This document shows, in pieces, positions 30,213 to 36,003 of a DNA stretch of 36,003 nucleotides (position 1 is its first letter; the number at the start of each line of letters is the position of its first letter). Source of the stretch: UMGS1387 sp045540015 (GTDB lineage Bacteria > Bacillota > Clostridia > Oscillospirales > CAG-382); contig JAZQGP010000041.1 of assembly GCA_045540015.1 (NCBI GenBank), positions 1 to 36,003 of the forward strand, read 5' to 3'. The translations under genes were made by a program, and so were the position numbers. Under the pieces are notes generated by a model, which was not told the origin of the DNA, made no database searches, and saw nothing but the letters and a program-made list of their open reading frames with translations.

Positions 30213-30406
30213 ATAAATTCCTCCGAAAAAACCGTGAAATTGTATCGGATTTCTTACATTTTTATTTAACTATATCATATTTTGTATTTATTTTCAATAG
30301 CAAATAATGATAAAATGTAATTGCATGGGAGATTTCTTTTCACAAAGCAAAATATCTTTACGAAAAGACACCCAAATATCATTTTTCAAATCAAGGAGGA
30401 AAACCA

Positions 30407-32647
30407 ATGAAAAAATTGTTGGTACTTTTCATGGCATTCACCATGCTTCTTACAAGTGCTGTGTTTGCCGCACCCGCTCCCATAACTGCAGTTGAAAGTG
30501 CAGTTGAGGTTAGTAAAATAGTTAATGAAGAAAATGTTGCAGGGCTTGCTTCGGAAGTTGTAAAGCTTACGGGAACTGCCATTACAAGCGGAAACTTTTA
30601 TAACAACTTATCAGGTTGGAATAATGGTTCCACTTCCGACAGAGTATTCCTCGAAACTAAATCTGCAAATGAAGTTTATGTAGGATACAAATTATCCAAA
30701 GCCATGAACATCACAGAAATCAGAGTTTATTCGGACAGTAATAAAAATTCTGTGAGTGTAAATTATGAGCGTATAAACGGTTCAGTAGTACAGGCATCCG
30801 TCGACGGCAATACTTGGGTAACGCTTGGCACTGTTGGAGCTGAGCACGAAGAAATAATAAAAGACGCATCCCAACAAGCACCTATTATCTTTACTGTTGA
30901 AGACACAACAGCTTACAATTATGTAAGATTTGTCTCAGGCTCCGTTTCAAATACTTACTTCGCATTCTCCGAGGTTGAATTCTACGGCACAGAACCCGAA
31001 ATTGTCGACACCTCTGTAATTCTCAATCAAGGTATACAGACGGAATCAACACGTTCCTCAGGCAACACAACCAAATGGGGCGACGGAAAATACAGCTCAA
31101 GAACCAGTACCGAAAGAGTAATGTTCGATAATAAAATTGATGCATATGCGGGATATGATTACGGATATCACGAGGTTATTCCCTCAAAGGTTGTAATTGT
31201 GCCAGAGGGATCAGTCAATGGACACGTCCGACTTAATGGCATTGAATTACAGGGAAAGAAAATCGGCGGTGAGTGGGAAACCATACAGGTTCTTAGTTTA
31301 ACGGAATTTGACGGCACAACCACCGAAAAGGTTGAAATAAGCCTTGATGAAGTAACTGAAAAATATAATTCACTCAGAATCTTCCGTTCTACTGATAAAG
31401 CAGATCCTCAGCAGGCTATTCTATGCTTTGTTGAACTTGAATTCTGGGGCAATTATTTTGAATTTTCAAATAGTACCGAGCTTAGTTCTGACAACAAAAT
31501 TGACAGCGGTAATTTCTATAACAATGCAAATACAGTCTGGAACGACGGTGTTCACAGCACCAATAAATCCAATTACTTCTTTATGACTCACAAAGGCACC
31601 GGCAATGACTCCTATGTCGGATACAATCTTGACAGCAAAGCTGTGATTACAAGTGTAAGAGTATCTCCCGACGGACGCGGTGGCGCTGCGGCATACGATA
31701 GAATCAGCGGAGCTGTTTTCCAGGGTTCTAACGACAACTCAAGCTGGACAACTCTTGCAACAGTTGCCTTAACAGACGAAGAAGAAACTGCAATCACAGC
31801 AGGAACACAGGAATGGGTTACATACACTGTTTCCGATACCACTGCATATAAATACGTTAGATTTGCACTTCCTGCAAGCAGCAGGGATTATTTCAGCTTC
31901 TCCGAAGTTGAGTTCTACGGTTTATACGAAATCGAAGCAACCTTTACTCACGCAGATGCGACAACAGAAACGGTTGAGTATCCTGCTGATTTCACCATTA
32001 CACTTCCCGAAATAAACGGTACAAACGGTGCAACTCATTGGCAGTGGTTCGACGGCAGCAAGCTTTATGATGCAGGCGATGAATACACTATTACAGCTGA
32101 CACCGCATTTACAGCAGTTCTTGCTCCCAAGTCCTATCAGGGCGAAAACAGCATCTACTACAGCAACTACAAGGAAGTAAACGGTATACGCTTTAAGACA
32201 AGTATTTCCAATGAAATATATTCAAACGATACTCTTACCGTAGGTTTTGTTGTAGCAAGAGCTTCGGTTCTCGGAAATGATGAGCTTACCGTTAATTACG
32301 GAAACAGTGTCATGGGAACAAACATCGTAAAAGCAGACGGCGTTGAAAGCCAAAAGCTTATCTACGATATAAGCGGAACCGACCTCATACTCACAGCTGT
32401 TTTCCACGGTATTCCTCTCAATGCAAGCGCACTCCAGGAAAAGCTTGTTGTTCGTCCCTTCTTCACAACAGACAATCAGAACTATGTATACGGAAATGAA
32501 ATGTCACGCAGCATTTATGACGTTGCAAAGGCAATTGTTTCAAGTGATGCAGGTCTTGCAGAATACAACGGCAACGCGCTTCTCAAAGGATGCGTTGACG
32601 GAATACTCACAATATGCGGCAGTGAAGACCTTATTCCGGCTGCATAA
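30407..32647 (+). CDS. Large secreted protein with discoidin-like repeats
   Basis: A 746-aa protein with a Sec signal peptide (MKKLLVLFMAFTMLLTSAVFA, cleavage near 21-22). Three discoidin/F5-8C-like domains follow: about 50-200, 203-350 and 355-510. The first and third are clear duplicates (SGNFYNN ... VGY-L ... YVRF ... FSEVEFYG in both). Then a Gly/Thr-rich beta repeat (about 510-580) and a C-terminal domain of unknown type (about 580-746, GIRFKTSIS ... FHGIPLNASALQ). There is no LPXTG or SLH anchor and no catalytic motif, so it probably binds carbohydrate or surfaces. AAGGAGG at 30393-30399. A 40-aa gene follows 27 bp after its stop. Confidence 0.82.
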   Translation: MKKLLVLFMAFTMLLTSAVFAAPAPITAVESAVEVSKIVNEENVAGLASEVVKLTGTAITSGNFYNNLSGWNNGSTSDRVFLETKSANEVYVGYKLSKAMNITEIRVYSDSNKNSVSVNYERINGSVVQASVDGNTWVTLGTVGAEHEEIIKDASQQAPIIFTVEDTTAYNYVRFVSGSVSNTYFAFSEVEFYGTEPEIVDTSVILNQGIQTESTRSSGNTTKWGDGKYSSRTSTERVMFDNKIDAYAGYDYGYHEVIPSKVVIVPEGSVNGHVRLNGIELQGKKIGGEWETIQVLSLTEFDGTTTEKVEISLDEVTEKYNSLRIFRSTDKADPQQAILCFVELEFWGNYFEFSNSTELSSDNKIDSGNFYNNANTVWNDGVHSTNKSNYFFMTHKGTGNDSYVGYNLDSKAVITSVRVSPDGRGGAAAYDRISGAVFQGSNDNSSWTTLATVALTDEEETAITAGTQEWVTYTVSDTTAYKYVRFALPASSRDYFSFSEVEFYGLYEIEATFTHADATTETVEYPADFTITLPEINGTNGATHWQWFDGSKLYDAGDEYTITADTAFTAVLAPKSYQGENSIYYSNYKEVNGIRFKTSISNEIYSNDTLTVGFVVARASVLGNDELTVNYGNSVMGTNIVKADGVESQKLIYDISGTDLILTAVFHGIPLNASALQEKLVVRPFFTTDNQNYVYGNEMSRSIYDVAKAIVSSDAGLAEYNGNALLKGCVDGILTICGSEDLIPAA

Positions 32648-32674
32648 AACAAACATTACAAAGAGGTTCTTAAA

Positions 32675-32797
32675 ATGAAATATTACGAATCCCCTTCCCT
32701 TTCGGTTATGATTATTACCAAAGACGACATTCTTTTAGAGAGCGACACATTCATAGATGTCGGAAGTCTTTGGGATGATACCCCGAACGAAGAATAA
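32675..32797 (+). CDS. 40-aa small peptide downstream of the secreted protein
   Basis: MKYYESPSLSVMIITKDD followed by ILLESDTFIDVGSLWDDT and PNEE, a complete 40-residue frame with AGAGG at 32662-32666, 8 nt upstream of the ATG. It has no signal peptide; it starts amphipathic and ends strongly acidic. Similar short products (Y-x-x-P then alternating hydrophobics, D-D/E-x-I/L, S) occur behind other genes in gut Clostridia as far as I recall, mostly unannotated. It lies between the secreted protein and a terminator, so it is the last gene of that operon. Confidence 0.6.
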   Translation: MKYYESPSLSVMIITKDDILLESDTFIDVGSLWDDTPNEE

Positions 32798-32853
32798 TAT
32801 CGTTTTATAAGCAGATATTCAATATTATAAAGCTTAGTTCCTATTATTCGCAG

Positions 32854-32907
32854 TCCCGCGAACCATCTGTTTTCTCTCCTTTTTTCAGGTGGTTTGCGGG
32901 ATTTTTT
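32854..32907 (+). terminator. Terminator of the secreted-protein operon
   Basis: A long stem: TCCCGCGAACCATCTG (32854-32869) with CAGGTGGTTTGCGGGA (32886-32901), mostly paired with G-T and one mismatch, followed by T6 at 32902-32907. Confidence 0.82.
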
Positions 32908-32928
32908 GCCGTTCATATTACAAAATTC

Positions 32929-32970
32929 AAAAAATCCGCCGGGTGCATATCAATCATTTCCCCGACGGAT
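32929..32970 (-). terminator. Terminator of ccdA-tlpA
   Basis: ATCCGTCGGG / CCCGGCGGAT stem (plus-strand arms 32961-32970 and 32934-32943) with a single G-T pair, followed on the minus strand by T5 (complement of the A run at 32929-32933). It lies just after the tlpA stop. Confidence 0.85.
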
Positions 32971-32973
32971 AAT

Positions 32974-33552
32974 TTATTTAATCATATCGATTCCACGCTG
33001 CAGAGTTTCGCCGTCAATAGCGCCTATTGCCTGAGCAACGGCATTCCCCTCGGCATCAATGAAATAGGTGGTTGGCAGAGAGTACGCTCCGTAGACAAAT
33101 GCCGCATCGCTCTTTGTATCATAGAACACAGGAAATGTATAATCCTTTTCTGCAATGAAATTCTTTGCACTATCTAAGGTTTCCCGTCCGCTTGTCATAT
33201 TTACCATCAGAAAATTTATCTCGTCTCCAAGCTCAAGATATTTTTCATGAAAATCAGGCATTTCCATCTGGCAAGGGCCGCACCAGCTTGCCCAGAAATT
33301 TAGAACTATGGGCTTGCCTATAAAGTCATATAGCCTAACCTCATTTCCGTCTGCATCATACACTGTGAAATCAGGTGCCGGAGTTTTTTGATTTTCTTGA
33401 TTTTCGGTTTCTGCCGTATCATTTTCCTCTTGCTGCACCGAAAGGCGGTCGGGTGCTTGCGACTGACCAAGCCGCGCGTAAAGCAGATACGCGCCGCCAA
33501 ATAAAACAACAAATGCAAGAATAAATATTATGAGTGTTTTCTTGTTATTCAT
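32974..33552 (-). CDS. TlpA/ResA-type membrane-anchored thioredoxin
   Basis: A 192-aa thiol-disulfide oxidoreductase. One N-terminal TM/signal anchor (about 6-26) and a charged linker rich in Glu/Gln (30-58) precede an extracytoplasmic thioredoxin fold (about 58-192). The active site is NFWASWCGPCQMEMP with C91 and C94, and the cis-Pro is in SLPTTYF. It reduces exported disulfides using electrons from CcdA. GGAGG overlaps the end of the ccdA gene, whose stop is 8 bp upstream. No cytochrome c biogenesis genes follow, so its client is unknown. Confidence 0.92.
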   Translation of the reverse strand: MNNKKTLIIFILAFVVLFGGAYLLYARLGQSQAPDRLSVQQEENDTAETENQENQKTPAPDFTVYDADGNEVRLYDFIGKPIVLNFWASWCGPCQMEMPDFHEKYLELGDEINFLMVNMTSGRETLDSAKNFIAEKDYTFPVFYDTKSDAAFVYGAYSLPTTYFIDAEGNAVAQAIGAIDGETLQRGIDMIK

Positions 33553-33560
33553 AGTACCTC

Positions 33561-34223
33561 CTAACCGAGCAGATTTAATAGCTGCTCAAGCGTTCCTGTT
33601 GCCATCATAATACCGATTACAACAAGCAGACAGCCGCTTACAAGATTGATTGTTTTGTAATTTCTCTTTATGAGGTTAAATGCTGATTTCAGGTAGTCAA
33701 TCAGCACCGCACTTAAAATAAATGGTATACCAAGTCCCAAAGAATAGCTAAGCAGCATCAGCATTCCTTCTGCTATATGACCTTGCTGAGAAGCCAGCAT
33801 CAATGCCGAACCCAAGAATGCCCCGACACAAGGTGTCCAGCCGACAGAAAAGATAATTCCGAAAAGCATTGCTGAGAAAAATCCTGTGTTATCCGTTTTG
33901 AAAGCTCTCTTGCTTCCTCTGAAAATATTCAGCTTAAACACGCCAAGAAAATTCAAGCCGAAGATTACCACGATAAGCCCCGAAATGATATTTACTGCAG
34001 TCCTATATTCGCGAAGAAAGCCTCCAACGGTCCCTGCCAACGCTCCAAGCATTACAAAAACAAGGGTAAAACCGCTTACAAATCCTACAGCGCCCTTTAT
34101 TGTTTTAGCTGTGCTTCTTTCTCCGCCGCCTGCAAAATATGAAATGTATATAGGCAGTATCGGAAGCAGACACGGCGATATAAAAGTGATAATTCCTTCA
34201 AGAAACGATATTAAATATTGCAT
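33561..34223 (-). CDS. ccdA: CcdA-type thiol-disulfide electron carrier
   Basis: A 220-aa membrane protein with six TM helices that passes electrons from cytoplasmic thioredoxin to extracytoplasmic partners. The two catalytic Cys lie in FISPCLLPILP (TM1) and GWTPCVGAFLGS (TM4), placed as in the CcdA/DsbD-beta family. It is followed by the TlpA-type partner 8 bp downstream. AAAGGTGAG lies about 10 nt before the ATG. A palindrome overlaps the region of its putative -35. Confidence 0.92.
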   Translation of the reverse strand: MQYLISFLEGIITFISPCLLPILPIYISYFAGGGERSTAKTIKGAVGFVSGFTLVFVMLGALAGTVGGFLREYRTAVNIISGLIVVIFGLNFLGVFKLNIFRGSKRAFKTDNTGFFSAMLFGIIFSVGWTPCVGAFLGSALMLASQQGHIAEGMLMLLSYSLGLGIPFILSAVLIDYLKSAFNLIKRNYKTINLVSGCLLVVIGIMMATGTLEQLLNLLG

Positions 34224-34347
34224 TTGTTTTCACTCACCTTTCGCGCTTTTGCAGCAAGGTATTCTTTTGCCAACTATTATCATACCGTAAACTGCATTTT
34301 TATTCAAAGCTGTCATTTTCTCATACGCTCTTTCCTGTGTTATATGT

Positions 34348-34393
34348 ATTATACAACAAAGTTTTTATATTTTCTGTGATATAATCACAGAAA
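34348..34393 (-). promoter_or_regulatory. Palindromic operator over the putative ccdA promoter
   Basis: TTTCTGTGA (34371-34379) and TCACAGAAA (34385-34393) form a perfect 9-bp inverted repeat around TATAA. It contains TGTGA-N5-TCACA, close to a Crp/Fnr-family site. On the minus strand, TATAAT lies at 34353-34348 with its -35 position falling inside the palindrome, so a regulator bound there should control ccdA-tlpA. The rest of the 313-bp intergenic stretch holds only this site and the next promoter. Confidence 0.5.
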
Positions 34394-34481
34394 GCCGATA
34401 ATGAAAATGCTATATTCAACAAAGCACTGATTACGAAAATTACATCAATCTATTAATCCACGACAAAGTGTTTCGGCAATA

Positions 34482-34510
34482 TTGAAATTTTCAGCAAGAT
34501 ATAGTATAAT
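34482..34510 (+). promoter_or_regulatory. Sigma-A promoter of the PAS-rhodanese operon
   Basis: TTGAAA (34482-34487), 17-bp spacer, TATAAT (34505-34510), about 33 bp before the ATG at 34543. Confidence 0.78.
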
Positions 34511-34542
34511 AACAGCAGAGCAACAATTAGTGAGGTTTGAAA

Positions 34543-34908
34543 ATGAAACTTTATAAATTTTTCAAAAGCATATTAGACCAAGACACTTCCCCCGTCGTTA
34601 TTTGCGATATAGACGATATCATTGTTTATATGAATCCATCTGCGATAGAGCATTACCACAAGGATTTAACCGGCAAAAGCATCAAAGACTGCCATCCGCC
34701 AAAGGCAAATGATCAAATTGATAAAGTGGTTGCCTGGTTTCGCGAAAGCAAGGATAACAACATCATATACACCTATCGCAATGATGAGGAAAATAAGGAC
34801 GTGTATATGGTTGCCCTTCGTGATGATGACGGAACACTCATCGATTATTACGAAAAGCATGAGTATAGAAACAGAGAAACAGTAGGGCTTTATGAGCCGA
34901 AAAAATAA
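34543..34908 (+). CDS. PAS-domain protein
   Basis: A 121-aa single PAS fold (SPVVICDIDDIIVYMNPSAIEHYHKDLTGKSIKDCHPP, then beta strands to DYYEKHEYRN). It has no output domain, so it is probably a small ligand or redox sensor acting through a partner. Start: an in-frame TTG lies 6 nt upstream, but GAGG at 34532-34535 is correctly placed for the ATG at 34543. It is followed 15 bp later by the rhodanese lipoprotein gene. Confidence 0.8.
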   Translation: MKLYKFFKSILDQDTSPVVICDIDDIIVYMNPSAIEHYHKDLTGKSIKDCHPPKANDQIDKVVAWFRESKDNNIIYTYRNDEENKDVYMVALRDDDGTLIDYYEKHEYRNRETVGLYEPKK

Positions 34909-34923
34909 AAAGTGGTGGAATTT

Positions 34924-35370
34924 ATGAAAAATCTATTATGTATAATATCAATCTTACTTTGCATACTGATCTCAGGATGCGGAGATGCTACAAGTATTGG
35001 AATTATAGGCGGTGCAGACGGACCGACATCAATAATCGTCGCAGAAAAAGGAGAAAAAGCAATGTACGAACAAATTTCGGCAGAGGAAGCCAAAAAGATA
35101 ATGGATTCAGGCGAAGAACATATTATTTTAGACACAAGAGAACAGAACGAATTTGACGAGGGACACATTCCTGGCGCAATCTTGATTCCATACACTGAAA
35201 TTGAAAGTAAAGCAGAAGAAATGGTACCCGATAAGGACAAGCTGATTTTAGTATATTGCCGTTCAGGCAGACGCAGCAAAATCGCAGCCGAAAGTCTTGT
35301 AAAACTCGGCTACACCAATGTAAAAGAGTTCGGCGGTATTATCGACTGGCCGTATGAGGTGGAGAAATGA
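34924..35370 (+). CDS. Rhodanese-domain lipoprotein
   Basis: A 148-aa protein. The lipoprotein signal ends in LISGC with lipidated Cys19. Residues about 24-40 read SIGIIGGADGPTSIIVA, a motif otherwise known from the beta subunit of sodium-pumping decarboxylases. A rhodanese domain follows (about 48-148) with DTREQNEFDEGHIPGA and the active loop CRSGRRS, whose Cys would carry the persulfide. It is therefore an exported sulfur-transfer or thiol protein. Start: ATG at 34924 rather than the GTG at 34912, which lies in the ribosome-binding region and before the signal peptide. Its stop overlaps the next ATG (35367-35370). Confidence 0.85.
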   Translation: MKNLLCIISILLCILISGCGDATSIGIIGGADGPTSIIVAEKGEKAMYEQISAEEAKKIMDSGEEHIILDTREQNEFDEGHIPGAILIPYTEIESKAEEMVPDKDKLILVYCRSGRRSKIAAESLVKLGYTNVKEFGGIIDWPYEVEK

Positions 35371-35693
35371 AAACTATAAAAATTACCGTTATGAAAATGG
35401 TACAGTATGATGATTTGATAGAAAAATATGAAAACCCAATTGAGCACACCTGCGATATGAGGCTCGGTCAGGAGTTTATTTCCGTTGGCGGAGAAAAGCC
35501 TGAAAATATGTGTGATTCTGCTTGGGAAAGTATGGAATACTTTGTGAAAGAGCTTTCAAATGGTGGCGGAAATTTCTATGATGGTTGGATGAAAAACAAA
35601 AAATCGGCTATGATTTCCTGCAATGACGGATTCAGACCGGTCAGTTTTTACATAGAAGTTATAAATGAAGGAGAATATGTAAATGAAAAATAA
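35367..35693 (+). CDS. TIGR04076 family protein
   Basis: A 108-aa protein with the TIGR04076 pattern: MKTIKITVMKM start, a CDMRLGQEFISVGGEKPENMCDSAWESM middle and the conserved DGWMKNKKSAMISCNDGFRPVSFYIE end. Three or four Cys are spaced as in the family, which has no known function. The gene overlaps the rhodanese gene by 4 nt and the next gene by 11 nt, so it is tightly coupled. It may be a cytoplasmic thiol or metal-binding partner. Confidence 0.75.
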   Translation: MKTIKITVMKMVQYDDLIEKYENPIEHTCDMRLGQEFISVGGEKPENMCDSAWESMEYFVKELSNGGGNFYDGWMKNKKSAMISCNDGFRPVSFYIEVINEGEYVNEK

Positions 35694-36003
35694 AGGTAAC
35701 ATAATATTATCTGTTATCGGAGTAGTTTTAAGCATCGCTTTGCTTGTTATAAGCACAATTCTTTCGGAAGAAAAAATCATAAATCATGCGACCGCAATAG
35801 CTTTTATAGCGGTTTCGGTGGTTTTAGTTATACTTGCAATTTACTATGCCGCCAAGGTTGACTACGAAACAGGCGTTTATAAATGCAGAAAGTGCGGACA
35901 CACATTCAAACCGACCTTTAGGGCATATGTTTGGGGTGCGCATACACTAACTACAAGACATCTTAAATGCCCCGAATGTAACGAAAAATCCTGGTGTACA
36001 AGA
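35683..36003 (+). CDS. Two-TM zinc-ribbon protein (partial at right edge)
   Basis: The frame is open to the end of the window (107 codons). Two TM helices (about 6-27 and 38-58) precede a zinc ribbon with two CxxC knuckles (CRKCGHTFKPTFRAYVWGAHTLTTRHLKCPECNEKSWCTR). The pattern is complete, so the true stop is probably only a few codons beyond. The start ATG lies inside the end of the preceding gene, with AAGGAGAA at 35668-35675 upstream. Family function is unknown; proteins of this type have a cytoplasmic metal-binding tail. Confidence 0.75.
   Translation, partial: MKNKGNIILSVIGVVLSIALLVISTILSEEKIINHATAIAFIAVSVVLVILAIYYAAKVDYETGVYKCRKCGHTFKPTFRAYVWGAHTLTTRHLKCPECNEKSWCTR

Noticed and set aside
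30280..30316. Promoter for the large secreted protein
   Set aside because: A TAAAAT at 30311-30316 is visible, but the nearest TTG-type -35 (TTGTAT at 30282) is 23 bp away. The gene probably depends on the divergent AraC regulator.

Overview
The window comes from a low-to-mid GC, endospore-forming Clostridia bacterium, probably a gut Eubacteriales/Oscillospirales lineage (inferred from gene content only). The evidence is a complete spoIIIA operon (spoIIIAA to spoIIIAH), a spoIIGA-sigE pair, a SleC/SpoIID-like cortex protein, TIGR04076- and DUF6809-type proteins and a TnpV-type gene. Ribosome binding sites are strong, and there are many short-overlap operons and GTG/TTG starts.

Layout. (1) 1-1932: the tail of an upstream gene, a lipoprotein tyrosine-phosphatase and a Pr6Pr-type membrane protein. 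(2) 1998-10712: a probable eight-gene signalling operon closed by a strong terminator. It encodes a dCache-HAMP-GGDEF diguanylate cyclase, a tail-anchored membrane protein of unknown function, a RelA/SpoT-type (p)ppGpp synthetase, a separate HD (p)ppGpp hydrolase, a DUF975 membrane protein, a STAS anti-anti-sigma protein, a 935-aa sensor fusing SpoIIE phosphatase and RsbW-like kinase domains, and a degenerate ATPase-like protein. Two 7-bp direct repeats with Pho-box geometry sit just upstream of its -10 element. (3) 10723-13691: an accessory islet with a secreted protein, a DUF6809 protein, TnpV, a membrane/coiled-coil protein on its own promoter, a 25-bp direct repeat at exactly 100-bp spacing with a terminator after each copy, and an ordered array of small hairpins with TCGATAT / ATATCGA linkers. 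(4) 13699-16970: an FAD oxidoreductase with appended beta-domains, divergent from a PocR-AraC regulator. (5) 16990-21759, minus strand: spoIIGA, sigE, lepA, hemW. (6) 21902-28651, plus strand: the SleC-like protein and spoIIIAA-AH. (7) 28661-29388: xpt with its own promoter, a leader hairpin and a terminator. (8) 29401-32907: palindromes, an AraC regulator, a large secreted discoidin-like protein and a 40-aa peptide gene. (9) 32929-36003: a ccdA-tlpA thiol-redox operon (minus strand), diverging from a PAS / rhodanese-lipoprotein / TIGR04076 / zinc-ribbon operon that runs off the right edge.

How it fits together. The sporulation block supplies activation of sigma-E in the mother cell (SpoIIGA, SigE), the SpoIIIA feeding-channel complex and a peptidoglycan-remodelling protein. 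The 2-10.7 kb operon joins c-di-GMP synthesis, (p)ppGpp synthesis and hydrolysis, and a partner-switching module in one transcription unit, and is the best candidate for an undescribed system. The hairpin array at 13.5 kb is the most unusual non-coding structure.
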